Of a DNA stretch of 35,936 nt, positions 18,741 to 27,346 are shown one piece after another. A model generated the notes under the pieces. It saw only the letters and a list, made by a program, of their open reading frames with translations. It made no database searches and was not told where the DNA came from. How positions within the stretch are numbered: position 1 is the first letter of the stretch; each line of letters starts with the position of its first letter. The DNA is from Prevotellaceae bacterium. GTDB lineage: Bacteria > Bacteroidota > Bacteroidia > Bacteroidales > Bacteroidaceae. A program made the translations under genes and the position numbers. The stretch spans positions 1-35,936 of the forward strand of contig JAISHB010000076.1 of NCBI GenBank assembly GCA_031262785.1. The letters are read 5' to 3'.

Positions 18741-21386
18741 ATGGAATTAGCAAGCAAGTACAACCCTGCCGACGTGGAGGGAAAATGGTATCAATACTGG
18801 ATGGATCATCAGCTTTTCGGCTCGCAGCCCGACGCTCGGGAGCCATACACCGTGGTGATTCCCCCTCCCAACGTCACCGGAGTGCTGCACATGGGACACA
18901 TGCTGAACAGTACCATTCAGGACATTCTGGTGCGTCGCGCCCGCCTCAAAGGCAGGAATGCTTGCTGGGTGCCCGGCACCGACCACGCCTCCATTGCCAC
19001 CGAAGCCAAGGTGGTGAACCGGCTCTCTTCCCAAGGAATTAAAAAGAGCGACCTCACCCGCGAAGAGTTCTTGCGCCACGCCTGGGCATGGACAGAAGAG
19101 CACGGAGGAATCATCCTCCAGCAGTTACGGCGTCTGGGTGCCTCGTGCGACTGGAACCGCACCGCCTTCACCATGGACGAGGTGCGCAGCGAAAGCGTCA
19201 TCAAGGTGTTTGTCGACCTCTATCGGAAGGGACTTATCTATCGGGGGGTGCGCATGGTCAACTGGGATCCCAAGGCCTTGACCGCGCTGTCCGACGAAGA
19301 GGTGATCTACAAAGAGGAGCACGGCAAGCTCTACTACCTGCGCTACCAGGTGGAGGGCGATGCCCAAGGACGCTACGCCGTGGTGGCCACCACCCGTCCG
19401 GAGACCATCATGGGGGATACCGCCTTGTGCATCAACCCGCAGGATGCCAAGAACGCTTGGCTCAAAGGCAAGCGGGTGATTGTGCCGCTGGTGGGACGCT
19501 CCGTACCGGTGATTGAAGACGACTACGTCGACACCGAGTTTGGCACCGGCTGTTTGAAGGTGACCCCCGCCCACGACGTGAACGACTACCTCTTGGGCGA
19601 GAAGCACAACCTGGCCAGCATCGACATCTTCAACGACAACGGCACGCTGAGCCAAGCCGCCGGCTTGTATGTGGGCATGGACAGGTTTGAGGTGCGCCGG
19701 CAGATCACGCAAGACCTCGAGGCCGCCGGATTGCTCGACAAGAGCGAAGCCTACACCAACAAGGTGGGCTACTCGGAGCGCACCGACGTGGTGATCGAAC
19801 CCAAGCTCTCGATGCAGTGGTTCCTCAGGATGCAGCACTTCGCCGACCTGGCGCTGCCGCCGGTGATGAACGACGAGATCAAGTTCTACCCCCCCAAGTA
19901 TAAGAACACCTACCGCAACTGGCTCGAGAACATCAAAGACTGGTGCATCAGCCGTCAGTTGTGGTGGGGACACCGCATCCCCGCCTACTACCTGCCCGAA
20001 GGAGGCTATGTGGTGGCCGCCACCCCCGCCGAGGCCCTGCAGGCGGCGCGGCAGAAGACAGGCAACCCGCACCTGGCGATGGACGACCTGCGCCAAGACG
20101 AAGATTGCTTAGACACTTGGTTCTCGTCGTGGCTGTGGCCTATCTCGCTGTTCGACGGCATCAACCATCCGGGCAACGACGAATTGAACTATTACTACCC
20201 CACGGCCGATTTGGTGACCGCTCCCGACATCATCTTTTTCTGGGTAGCCCGCATGATTATGGCCGGCTATGAGTATGAAGGCCAAATGCCCTTCGGCAAC
20301 GTCTACTTCACCGGCATCGTGCGCGACAAGATAGGGCGCAAGATGTCCAAGTCATTGGGCAACTCGCCCGACCCCCTCGAGCTGATAGACCGCTACGGCG
20401 CCGACGGGGTGCGCATGGGCATGATGATGACCGCACCGGCCGGAGGTGACATCTTGTTCGATGCGGCCATCTGCGAGCAAGGACGCAACTTCTGCAACAA
20501 GATATGGAACGCCTTCCGCTTAGTCAAGGGCTGGCAGGTGGCACCCGATGAGGTCCAGGCGCCGGCCTCTACCGCCTACGCCGTGGCGTGGTTCCGCGCC
20601 AAACTCAGTGAGGCCACCGCCCAGATGGACGATCTGTTCGGCAAGTATCGCATCAGCGAAGCCCTGACGGTGTGCTACAAGCTGTTTTGGGATGAATTTT
20701 CCAGCTGGTACCTCGAACTGATCAAGCCCGCCTACGGCCAACCCGTCGACGGGTCGACCCATGCCGCCACGCTCGAATTCCTCAACTCTCTGTTGCACCT
20801 GCTGCATCCCTTCATGCCCTTCATCACCGAAGAGCTGTGGCAGCAGCTCGACATAGACAAGCAAAGCGTCAGCCTGATGGTCGACGTCCTCCCCATGGAG
20901 GAGTGCCTCCACCTCGAGCAGGGCGTCCTGCTCTCGCAGATGGAGACGCTCAAAGAGGTAATCACCGGCGTGCGCGCCATCCGTCAGCAAAAGAACCTCG
21001 CCCAGAAAGAGCCGCTCGCCCTCCAAGTCATCGGTGAGAATATCTCCACCGAGTGTAAGGGACTGATAACCAAGCTGTGCAACCTCTCGTCCATCGAAGA
21101 GGTGAGCATCAAGGCCGAAGGCGCCGCCTCGTTTCTGGTGGGCACCACCGAATATGCCGTGCCGCTCACCAACCTGCTCGATGTCGAAGCCGAGATAGCC
21201 CGTCTGGAGGCCGAGCTTAAGCACAAGGAAGAGTTCCTCCTGGGCGTGGAGAAAAAGCTCTCCAACGAGCGCTTCGTGCAGCATGCCCCCGCCGCCGTGC
21301 TGGAGCTGGAGCGCAAGAAGCAGGCCGATGCGCAAAGCGTGATTCATTCGCTGCGCCAAAGCCTGGCAGCCCTGCGGGAAAGATAG
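18741..21386 (+). CDS. valS: Valyl-tRNA synthetase
   Basis: Class I aminoacyl-tRNA synthetase charging tRNA-Val, 881 residues, normal for the family. The HIGH motif appears as HMGH (50-53) after PPPNVTGVL, and the KMSKS loop is KMSKS at 534-538. The editing (CP1) domain lies between them, with [12 protein letters not shown] and the [15 protein letters not shown] segment. The C-terminus (about 810-881) is a charged coiled coil, the usual ValRS tRNA-binding arm. The ATG at 18741 gives the standard MELASKYNP start. The gene has its own minus-7 box and is followed by repeat array 2 in place of a simple terminator. Confidence 0.97.
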   Translation: MELASKYNPADVEGKWYQYWMDHQLFGSQPDAREPYTVVIPPPNVTGVLHMGHMLNSTIQDILVRRARLKGRNACWVPGTDHASIATEAKVVNRLSSQGIKKSDLTREEFLRHAWAWTEEHGGIILQQLRRLGASCDWNRTAFTMDEVRSESVIKVFVDLYRKGLIYRGVRMVNWDPKALTALSDEEVIYKEEHGKLYYLRYQVEGDAQGRYAVVATTRPETIMGDTALCINPQDAKNAWLKGKRVIVPLVGRSVPVIEDDYVDTEFGTGCLKVTPAHDVNDYLLGEKHNLASIDIFNDNGTLSQAAGLYVGMDRFEVRRQITQDLEAAGLLDKSEAYTNKVGYSERTDVVIEPKLSMQWFLRMQHFADLALPPVMNDEIKFYPPKYKNTYRNWLENIKDWCISRQLWWGHRIPAYYLPEGGYVVAATPAEALQAARQKTGNPHLAMDDLRQDEDCLDTWFSSWLWPISLFDGINHPGNDELNYYYPTADLVTAPDIIFFWVARMIMAGYEYEGQMPFGNVYFTGIVRDKIGRKMSKSLGNSPDPLELIDRYGADGVRMGMMMTAPAGGDILFDAAICEQGRNFCNKIWNAFRLVKGWQVAPDEVQAPASTAYAVAWFRAKLSEATAQMDDLFGKYRISEALTVCYKLFWDEFSSWYLELIKPAYGQPVDGSTHAATLEFLNSLLHLLHPFMPFITEELWQQLDIDKQSVSLMVDVLPMEECLHLEQGVLLSQMETLKEVITGVRAIRQQKNLAQKEPLALQVIGENISTECKGLITKLCNLSSIEEVSIKAEGAASFLVGTTEYAVPLTNLLDVEAEIARLEAELKHKEEFLLGVEKKLSNERFVQHAPAAVLELERKKQADAQSVIHSLRQSLAALRER

Positions 21387-21434
21387 CATCCGGTACCCCC
21401 CATTCCCTTCCATCGGCCACGGCCGAAGCCGTTT

Positions 21435-21740
21435 GGTACACCAGGGTAGGTTCAGTTTTTGCGAACTGAACCTATTTGGTGCACCCGAAAGGGTCAGATC
21501 GCCAGATCCGGAGCTATTTGGTGCACCAGAAAGGGTCAGTTCGCAAGATCCGGAGCTATTTGGTGCACCAGAAAGGGTCAGATCGCAAGATCCGGAGCAA
21601 TCTGGTGCACCAGATAGGGTCAGTTCGCCAGATCCGGAGCTATTTGGTGCACCAGATAAGGCCAGTTCGCAAAATCCGAAGCTATTTGGTGCACCCGATA
21701 AGGCCAGTTCGCAAGATCCGGAACAATTTGGTGCACCAAG
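21435..21740. repeat. Array 2: 42-bp tandem repeats with GGTGCACC core and inverted first unit
   Basis: The palindrome GGTGCACC recurs at 21478, 21520, 21562, 21604, 21646, 21688 and 21730, always 42 bp apart, with a well conserved spacer containing AGGGTCAG and GATCCGGAGC. A variant GGTACACC at 21435 opens the array. Between it and the next core the sequence is an inverted repeat: TAGGTTCAGTT (21447-21457) and AACTGAACCTA (21464-21474) around TTTGCG. The array lies between the convergent ends of valS and comEC and stops about 18 bp before the comEC stop codon. Because 42 is a multiple of three, several frames stay open through it. Confidence 0.92.
21447..21474. terminator. Perfect 11-bp hairpin at the edge of array 2
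   Basis: TAGGTTCAGTT and AACTGAACCTA form a perfect 11-bp stem with a 6-nt loop, 60 bases after the valS stop. It could end valS transcription, but no T run follows on the plus strand, so factor-independent termination is doubtful. It is also the inverted first unit of the repeat array. Confidence 0.4.
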
Positions 21741-21755
21741 GCGGGCCGGACAGAA

Positions 21756-23327
21756 TCAAAAGAAGCAGATCTTGACCACCAGCGCCAGCAACACGCACAG
21801 CGCTGCTTGCAGATGGCCTGCACGCCGGGTGGAAAGAAAACGAACCCACCAAAAACAGAGCAAATAATAGAGCGCCACTTCCCAAACGTCGACATGCAGG
21901 TGTACAAGCGAGGTGCCCGGTAGTTGCCCCACCCATCCAAGGAAGCGGTTTTGCAGCGTCAGCAGCAGATTGACCATCCACGCCACCCCCTGCTCGAGCG
22001 TCGGGCACAGCGGCGAGAGCAGCAGCATGGGAATGGTGCCGTAAACGATGAGCGTGGTCAGCGGCAGCACCACCAGATTGGTCAGCAGGAAGTGGAGGGG
22101 GAATCGGGAGAAGTAAAGTATCACCAACGGTGCGGTACCGGCCTGTGCCACCAGGGCAACGAGCAGCAGTTCGGCCGCAGGGCGCAACCGGCGGGAACGA
22201 ATCCACCGGAGTTGGCCAAACCGGGGGAGCAGCCACACCATGAACAGGACCGCCGCAAACGAAAGCTGAAAACCGGCATCGAAGAGCCACAGCGGACGAA
22301 ACAGCAGCATCCCGAAGGCGGCAAAAATCACCGCATCGACGGTGGGGAGGGCGCGAAAGGTGAACAGCGAGGCCACAGCCAGCAGCGAACACATGCCCAC
22401 GGCACGCACCGTGGAGGCCGAACATCCGGCGAGGAAAGCAAATCCCCACAACAAGACACAACAGCAGAGCGCCGTAGGCAGCAGCCGGAAACGGAGCACG
22501 CGGCGGAACAGCAGGAGCAGAAAAGCATAGAGCAGGCCGACGTGTAGCCCCGAGATGGCCAACACATGGCTCACTCCGGCGGCCGAATAGGTTTCGCGCA
22601 CCTCGCCGGTGAGGGATGCTTTGTTGCCGATGGTCAGTGCCGAAAGCACGGCCAGATTTTCGTCCCGGAATCCCAGCCGGCGGTAGTGTCGGGTGAGCGC
22701 CCGGCGGGCTTGCTCCGCCCATCGCTCCAAGCTCGGGAGTGTGTCGTATCCGACCACCTCCCAGCGGCCGGAGGCTACGTAGCCGGTGGCACCGATGCCG
22801 TGATGCTGGAGGTAGCGGATGTACGAGGACGACAGGGTGCGCACACTATCCAGCGGCAGCAGCCGACTCTTTATCCGCACCACCTGGTTTGGTTGCAGCT
22901 GCCGGGCGGCGCTGTCCGGCGCAAAATAGAGCAACAGCTTGCGGCCTGCCCGCTCTTCCGCCGTGCAGGCGATGCTGCGGGGTTTGATGAGCGGATAGTC
23001 CCGAAGGGTGACGACGCAGGTTTGCATTGGCGCCCCGGGGGAGGTCTGGGAGGGAGGCAGCGCACGACGGGCAAGCAGCCATCCCGTGACGAAAAAGAAG
23101 AGGAGTGCCATCAGGGCAAACTCCCGCCGGTAGTCGTGCCGGGAGGTGCGGCCGAGCCGGTGCGCCAGGAGCAGCCACACGGCCGGCAGCATCGGCACAA
23201 ACACCCACCACGACGGCACAAAGGCGGTATGAAAATGGAAAAAGCACCACTCGGCACACACGATGCCGGCCGCCAGCGACACCAGGAGCAAAAGCACCGG
23301 ATGCCGCCGCAAAGAAAAGAGCCACAC
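21756..23327 (-). CDS. comEC: ComEC/Rec2-family membrane protein lacking the beta-lactamase-like domain
   Basis: Integral membrane protein related to the DNA-uptake channel ComEC. Of 523 residues, the N-terminal part has two hydrophobic helices and a soluble OB-like (DUF4131) region. The ComEC motif HVLAISGLHVGLL follows, and then many hydrophobic segments. The C-terminal metallo-beta-lactamase-like domain of classical ComEC is absent; the protein ends soon after the last membrane helices. The start is GTG at 23327, 13 bases after the rpe stop, and no ATG is available upstream in frame, so translational coupling to rpe is likely. Array 2 begins right after its stop codon. Whether it moves DNA in this organism is not shown by sequence. 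Confidence 0.88.
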   Translation of the reverse strand: MWLFSLRRHPVLLLLVSLAAGIVCAEWCFFHFHTAFVPSWWVFVPMLPAVWLLLAHRLGRTSRHDYRREFALMALLFFFVTGWLLARRALPPSQTSPGAPMQTCVVTLRDYPLIKPRSIACTAEERAGRKLLLYFAPDSAARQLQPNQVVRIKSRLLPLDSVRTLSSSYIRYLQHHGIGATGYVASGRWEVVGYDTLPSLERWAEQARRALTRHYRRLGFRDENLAVLSALTIGNKASLTGEVRETYSAAGVSHVLAISGLHVGLLYAFLLLLFRRVLRFRLLPTALCCCVLLWGFAFLAGCSASTVRAVGMCSLLAVASLFTFRALPTVDAVIFAAFGMLLFRPLWLFDAGFQLSFAAVLFMVWLLPRFGQLRWIRSRRLRPAAELLLVALVAQAGTAPLVILYFSRFPLHFLLTNLVVLPLTTLIVYGTIPMLLLSPLCPTLEQGVAWMVNLLLTLQNRFLGWVGQLPGTSLVHLHVDVWEVALYYLLCFWWVRFLSTRRAGHLQAALCVLLALVVKICFF

Positions 23328-23340
23328 GAAAGAATCGGAT

Positions 23341-23991
23341 TTAGAGCTGCTTCATGGCGCGGATGACCTCTTGGGGATGAGGTGCGTTGAAGATGGCATT
23401 TCCGGCCACCAATACGTCGGCACCAGCTTCGATTAGTTGGGCGCCGGTGTGCAGATTGACCCCGCCGTCCACCTCAATGAGCGCCTTCGAGCCGCTTTGC
23501 GTAATCAGCCGGCGCAACTCGCGCACTTTTGCCAGCGAGTGTTCAATGAACGACTGCCCGCCAAACCCGGGATTGACACTCATCACCAGCACCATGTAGA
23601 CATCTTGGATGATGTCGGTAAGCATGGACACGGGCGTGGCCGGATTGAGCGTTACCACGGGCAACATGCCCGCATCTCCGATTTGGTGAATCACGCGGTG
23701 CAAATGGGGACATGCCTCGTAATGCACGTTCATGGTACGGATACCCAGGGCTTTGAGTTCGGGAATAAACTTCTCGGGTTGTATAATCATCAGGTGCACA
23801 TCCAAGGGTTTGGTCGAAAGTTCGACCACATATTTCAAGACGGGAAAGCCAATGGAAATATTGGGCACAAACACACCGTCCATCACGTCGATGTGCAACC
23901 AATCCGCTTCGCTGCGGTTTACCATCTCCAAATCGTCTGCCAGACGGGCAAAGTTGGCCGATAGCATGGAAGGGGCTACAAGGGGTTTCAT
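23341..23991 (-). CDS. rpe: Ribulose-phosphate 3-epimerase
   Basis: Pentose-phosphate enzyme interconverting ribulose 5-phosphate and xylulose 5-phosphate. A TIM barrel of 216 residues with the family motifs VAPSMLSANF, HIDVMDGVFVPN, DVHLMI, MSVNPGFGGQSFI and EVDGGVN, which carry the metal-binding His and Asp residues. The ATG at 23991 is chosen; a GTG two codons upstream (23997) is possible but less likely. The promoter upstream has an exact minus-7 box followed by a long palindrome. comEC follows after 13 bases, so the two form an operon. Confidence 0.96.
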   Translation of the reverse strand: MKPLVAPSMLSANFARLADDLEMVNRSEADWLHIDVMDGVFVPNISIGFPVLKYVVELSTKPLDVHLMIIQPEKFIPELKALGIRTMNVHYEACPHLHRVIHQIGDAGMLPVVTLNPATPVSMLTDIIQDVYMVLVMSVNPGFGGQSFIEHSLAKVRELRRLITQSGSKALIEVDGGVNLHTGAQLIEAGADVLVAGNAIFNAPHPQEVIRAMKQL

Positions 23992-24030
23992 GAACACAAC
24001 AGGTTAAATGTTTTTTGATTGGAATACAAC

Positions 24031-24067
24031 TGCGTGCCGTTACCATCCGGAGCGGTAACGACACGCA
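24031..24067. promoter_or_regulatory. 37-bp palindrome at the rpe promoter, candidate operator or leader hairpin
   Basis: TGCGTG then CGTTACC on one side pairs with GGTAACG then CACGCA on the other (24031-24044 and 24054-24067), with one C/A mismatch and a 9-bp centre. One end touches the rpe minus-7 box (24066-24073), so the palindrome covers the predicted transcript start. It could be a repressor site or fold as a hairpin at the extreme 5' end of the rpe mRNA. Confidence 0.65.
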
Positions 24068-24073
24068 AAAGTA
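24066..24073 (-). promoter_or_regulatory. Minus-7 box of the rpe-comEC promoter
   Basis: On the minus strand TACTTTTG, an exact TAnnTTTG match followed by CG. The predicted start is near 24059, about 68 bases before the rpe ATG. Minus-33 is not clear. Confidence 0.6.
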
Positions 24074-24088
24074 GGGAAAAGATTTTGT

Positions 24089-24274
24089 TCAGCCTAACAT
24101 CATGCCTTGATAGCCTGAGGGAAGGCGGGGGTCAACCCGATAGTTGCGCGCCAAAAGGCGCAGGTAATCAATCACCCGCGTGGAGGGCTGAAGCAAGGGT
24201 TGTGACGGTTTATCCGCATCGTGCCCGGGGGCAACCAACGAATCGGAAAGGAAAGGAGTACTGTTCTTGTTCAT
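24089..24274 (-). CDS. Small protein of 61 residues, function unknown
   Basis: A short frame in the gap of over 400 bp between rpe and pepD. It begins at an ATG (24274, MNKNSTPFLSDS) and ends in TGA just upstream of the rpe minus-7 box. The protein is polar and has the segments VAPGHDADKPSQPLLQP and VIDYLRLLARNYRV, then LPSGYQGMMLG. Codon choice resembles the neighbours and there is no signal peptide. Bacteroides genomes contain small proteins with a similar PSQPL and RxFAR-like layout as far as I recall, but I cannot name the family. The frame is open further upstream, but the composition there looks non-coding. No strong promoter box is visible; TAATTTG at about 24339-24345 is only near-consensus. 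Confidence 0.5.
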   Translation of the reverse strand: MNKNSTPFLSDSLVAPGHDADKPSQPLLQPSTRVIDYLRLLARNYRVDPRLPSGYQGMMLG

Positions 24275-24390
24275 AGGCTTTTGCTGATAGGGGGTAAGGG
24301 GCGATGTTCGCCAGTGAGTATAAAACGCAGGCAAGCGCAAATTAGTATAAAAGAAATTCGGATTATTATGCGGTCTGCCATTATTCTTCT

Positions 24391-24398
24391 TACATTTG
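24391..24398 (+). promoter_or_regulatory. Minus-7 box of the pepD promoter
   Basis: TACATTTG, an exact TAnnTTTG match followed by C, 22 bases before the pepD ATG. The minus-33 region is weak. Confidence 0.55.
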
Positions 24399-24420
24399 CG
24401 CAAACTAATTTTTAAATCGT

Positions 24421-25887
24421 ATGAACACCATCTTAGAGCTGGCTCCACAAAATGTGTGGAAGCACTTTTATTCACTCACGCAAATCCCGCGTCCGTCCGG
24501 ATTTCGGGAACCGATCAGAGACTTTCTGCTTAGTTTCGGCAAAAACCTGGGTCTGGAATCGTTTGTCGATGAAATCGGGAACGTCATCATCCGTAAACCC
24601 GCCACGCCGGGCATGGAAAACCGGAAGGGATTGATTCTGCAGGCACACAGCGACATGGTGCCGCAGAAGAATAACGATACGGTGCACGACTTCACCAAAG
24701 ATGCCATCGAGGCCTACATCGACGGCGACTGGGTGAAGGCACGCGGCACCACCCTGGGGGCTGACGACGGGCTGGGTGTGGCCGCCATCATGGCGGTACT
24801 GGAAGACAACAATCTGAAGCATGGCCCGCTGGAAGCGTTGATCACCGTAGACGAAGAGACGGGCATGTACGGCGCCTTTGGACTCAAACCCGGCACCTTG
24901 CGGGGCGAAATCTTGCTCAATCTCGATTCGGAAGATGAAGGCGAACTCTATATTGGCTGCGCCGGCGGCGTAGATCTGACCGCCACGCTCGAATATAAAG
25001 AGGAGAGGGTCCGGGAGGACGACGGATATGTAGCCCGCCGACTCACCTTGAAAGGATTGCGCGGCGGACACTCCGGACTGGAGATCAATCAGGGACGGGG
25101 CAATGCCAACAAGCTGCTGATGCGGGTACTTCACGACGTCCTGGTCTCGTTCGATACCCGATTGGTGAGCTACGAAGGCGGAAATATGCGCAATGCCATT
25201 CCTCGCGAAGCCACTGCGCTCTTGCTGGTAAATCCCGATGAGGTGAACGATCTGGATGCGTACATCGTCGACTACGAGCAACAACTCAATGACGAATACA
25301 CCCCCATCGAAAGCGATCTGACGCTCGACCTCGAGGAGACCGAACTGCCTGCCACCGCACTGCCCGAAGAGATTCAAGACGCTCTGGTCAACACCCTGTT
25401 GGCTTGCCAAGACGGCGTGATGCGCATGATACCCACCGTACCCGACACGGTAGAGACCTCCTCCAACCTGGCCATCGTGACCATCGGAGGCGGCAAGGCG
25501 GAAGTGCGCATACTGGCGCGCAGCTCGTGCGATACCATGAAGGAATTTTTGGCCGACAGCCTGACCTCGTGCTTCTCCATGGCCGGCATGAAGGTGGTGC
25601 TCAGCGGAGGTTATTCGGGTTGGCAGCCCAACGTACACTCTCCCATCCTGCACGCTATGAAAGCCTCGTATGCGCAGCAGTTTGGGGTAGAACCGGCCGT
25701 CAAGGTGATTCATGCGGGCTTGGAGTGCGGCATCATTGGAGCTGCTTGTCCGGGGTTGGATATGATTTCGTTTGGCCCCACGCTCCGTTCGCCCCACTCA
25801 CCCGACGAACGTGCCTACATCCCCTCGGTAGCCAAGTTTTACGACTTCCTGACGGCCACATTGGCCAACTCTCCCGAGAAGGAATAA
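24421..25887 (+). CDS. pepD: Aminoacyl-histidine dipeptidase (Xaa-His dipeptidase)
   Basis: Cytosolic zinc dipeptidase of family M20/C (PepD), which cleaves Xaa-His and other dipeptides. The 488 residues fit the family. Metal and catalytic motifs are visible: AHSDMV with His76 and Asp78, GADDGLG (Asp115-Asp116), DEETGM (Glu145-Glu146), LNLDSEDEG, and near the C-terminus SPHSPDER, which gives the last His ligand. The ATG at 24421 lies 22 bases after a good minus-7 box. A strong hairpin terminator follows the stop. It would take up the dipeptides released outside the cytoplasm by enzymes such as the two S46 peptidases; this link is inferred. Confidence 0.96.
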   Translation: MNTILELAPQNVWKHFYSLTQIPRPSGFREPIRDFLLSFGKNLGLESFVDEIGNVIIRKPATPGMENRKGLILQAHSDMVPQKNNDTVHDFTKDAIEAYIDGDWVKARGTTLGADDGLGVAAIMAVLEDNNLKHGPLEALITVDEETGMYGAFGLKPGTLRGEILLNLDSEDEGELYIGCAGGVDLTATLEYKEERVREDDGYVARRLTLKGLRGGHSGLEINQGRGNANKLLMRVLHDVLVSFDTRLVSYEGGNMRNAIPREATALLLVNPDEVNDLDAYIVDYEQQLNDEYTPIESDLTLDLEETELPATALPEEIQDALVNTLLACQDGVMRMIPTVPDTVETSSNLAIVTIGGGKAEVRILARSSCDTMKEFLADSLTSCFSMAGMKVVLSGGYSGWQPNVHSPILHAMKASYAQQFGVEPAVKVIHAGLECGIIGAACPGLDMISFGPTLRSPHSPDERAYIPSVAKFYDFLTATLANSPEKE

Positions 25888-25917
25888 CCCTTTCCTAAAC
25901 GGAAGGTCAAGATGAAA

Positions 25918-25955
25918 AGGCGTCGACTTTTGCGCAAAAGGTCGGCGCCTCTTTT
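25918..25955 (+). terminator. Hairpin terminator after pepD
   Basis: AGGCGTCGAC with TTTTGC pairs with GCAAAAGGTCGGCGCCT through a G-U pair and one bulge. The stem is about 16 bp around a nearly closed centre (TTTTGCGCAAAA), and CTTTTG follows. The T run overlaps the minus-33 box of the hisH promoter. Confidence 0.8.
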
Positions 25956-25983
25956 GTCGTCTAAGGCAAATGCGTTACTTTTG
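25953..25983 (+). promoter_or_regulatory. Promoter of the hisH operon
   Basis: TTTG (25953-25956) and TACTTTTG (25976-25983) are separated by 19 bases, matching both the boxes and the spacing of the Bacteroidota consensus. Transcription would start near 25990, about 16 bases before the hisH ATG. This is the best promoter match in the window. Confidence 0.75.
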
Positions 25984-26005
25984 CACTCTCAAATACAGAC
26001 AGCTC

Positions 26006-26599
26006 ATGAAAGTGGCAGTAATTAAATACAATGCAGGAAATATCCGTTCGGTGGAGTATGCGCTCAAACGGTTGGGCGTAACCGATGTGGTGATTACGGC
26101 CGATCAAGAGCAACTGCGATTGGCCGACAAGGTGATCTTCCCCGGTGTGGGAGAGGCGGGCACCACCATGCAACACTTGCGTGCCAACGGGATGGATTCG
26201 CTGATTAAAGCCTTGCGCCAACCGGTGCTGGGCATTTGCCTGGGCATGCAGTTGATGTGTCGCCGCTCCGAAGAGGGAGCGGCCGATTGCCTGGGCATCT
26301 TCGATGCGGACGTGAAGCGATTTGTGCCGCAACATCCCCAAGAAAAGGTTCCGCACATGGGATGGAACACCCTCACCTCGCCCCGCAGTGCCCTGTTCGA
26401 GGGCTTCGACAAGCCGGAGTATGTCTATTTCGTCCACAGCTATTATGTTCCCGTCCATCCCTTTACGGCGGCGGTCACAAACTATATCCATCCCTTTAGC
26501 GCCGCCCTGCATAAAGAGAACTTTTATGCCACGCAGTTCCATCCCGAAAAGAGCGGAGGCGTGGGCGAGCGCATCCTTCACAACTTCTTAGCCCTCTGA
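26006..26599 (+). CDS. hisH: Imidazole glycerol phosphate synthase, glutamine amidotransferase subunit
   Basis: Class I glutaminase that supplies ammonia to HisF in histidine synthesis. 197 residues. The catalytic nucleophile is Cys78 in GICLGMQ, and the His-Glu pair is in FHPEKSG (His179, Glu181). NAGN near the N-terminus and PGVGE are typical of HisH. The ATG at 26006 is chosen because the frame upstream (to 25970) overlaps the promoter. It is the first gene of a run of eight closely spaced genes; hisA starts 5 bases after its stop. Confidence 0.96.
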   Translation: MKVAVIKYNAGNIRSVEYALKRLGVTDVVITADQEQLRLADKVIFPGVGEAGTTMQHLRANGMDSLIKALRQPVLGICLGMQLMCRRSEEGAADCLGIFDADVKRFVPQHPQEKVPHMGWNTLTSPRSALFEGFDKPEYVYFVHSYYVPVHPFTAAVTNYIHPFSAALHKENFYATQFHPEKSGGVGERILHNFLAL

Positions 26600-26604
26600 T
26601 TTCG

Positions 26605-27333
26605 ATGATAGAACTCATTCCCGCCATCGACCTGATTAACGGCAAATGTGTGCGCCTTTCACAAGGTGATTACCACACGCAAAAGGTATATAACGAGAAT
26701 CCGGTTGAGGTGGCCAAAGCACTGGAAGCGCACGGCATCCGCCGGTTGCACGTGGTAGACCTGGACGGTGCCGCTTCCCACCATGTGGTCAATCACCGTA
26801 CCTTGCACGCACTCTCTACGCAAACTTCGCTGGTTATCGACTTCGGCGGCGGGGTGAAAAGCGACGAAGACTTGCAAATAGCCTTCGACAACGGCGCGCA
26901 AATGGTTACCGGAGGTAGCATTGCCGTAAAAGACCCCGAACGTTTCTGCAGCTGGCTGAAGCGTTACGGCGCCGAACGCATCATCTTGGGCGCCGACGTA
27001 AAAGAGCGTCGCATAGCCGTTAGCGGATGGAAGGAAGAGAGCAACTGCGATCTGTTTCCTTTCTTAGACAACTATATTAAAAGAGGAGTTGGGCAGGTGA
27101 TCTGTACCGACATCAGTCGCGACGGTATGTTGCAAGGTCCTTCCCTCGAACTCTACGGCGAGGTGTTGCGACAGCATCCCAAACTGCATCTGATCGCCAG
27201 CGGCGGTGTCGGCAGCATGAATGACATCGGCGAGCTGCAGCGGGCGGGGGTGCCGGCGGTAATTTTCGGCAAAGCGCTCTACGAAGGACGTATCACGCTT
27301 GAGCAGCTGGAACAATTCATCATTCATTCATAG
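26605..27333 (+). CDS. hisA: Phosphoribosylformimino-5-aminoimidazole carboxamide ribotide isomerase
   Basis: TIM-barrel isomerase of histidine synthesis that converts ProFAR to PRFAR, the substrate of HisF-HisH. 242 residues. [13 protein letters not shown] carries the catalytic Asp9, and [10 protein letters not shown] carries the second Asp. Phosphate-binding glycines lie in FGGGV and ASGGVGS. It starts 5 bases after hisH and ends 13 bases before the hisF start. The C-terminal codons form a run of CATTCAT repeats, ending IIHS. Confidence 0.96.
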   Translation: MIELIPAIDLINGKCVRLSQGDYHTQKVYNENPVEVAKALEAHGIRRLHVVDLDGAASHHVVNHRTLHALSTQTSLVIDFGGGVKSDEDLQIAFDNGAQMVTGGSIAVKDPERFCSWLKRYGAERIILGADVKERRIAVSGWKEESNCDLFPFLDNYIKRGVGQVICTDISRDGMLQGPSLELYGEVLRQHPKLHLIASGGVGSMNDIGELQRAGVPAVIFGKALYEGRITLEQLEQFIIHS

Positions 27334-27346
27334 CAAAAAGAACACC

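Noticed and set aside
21433-21867. Open frame of 144 codons with a 14-residue repeat (FGAPERV...)
   Set aside because: It starts at TTG and consists mainly of repeat array 2, whose 42-bp period is a multiple of three, so frames stay open without selection. The rest lies antisense to comEC.
24472-25797. Minus-strand frame of 441 codons
   Set aside because: Antisense to pepD, whose metal-binding motifs are all on the plus strand.
27299-27346. Upstream ATG start of hisF
   Set aside because: It overlaps the hisA end and adds 16 residues unlike any HisF; the GTG at 27347 gives the standard N-terminus.
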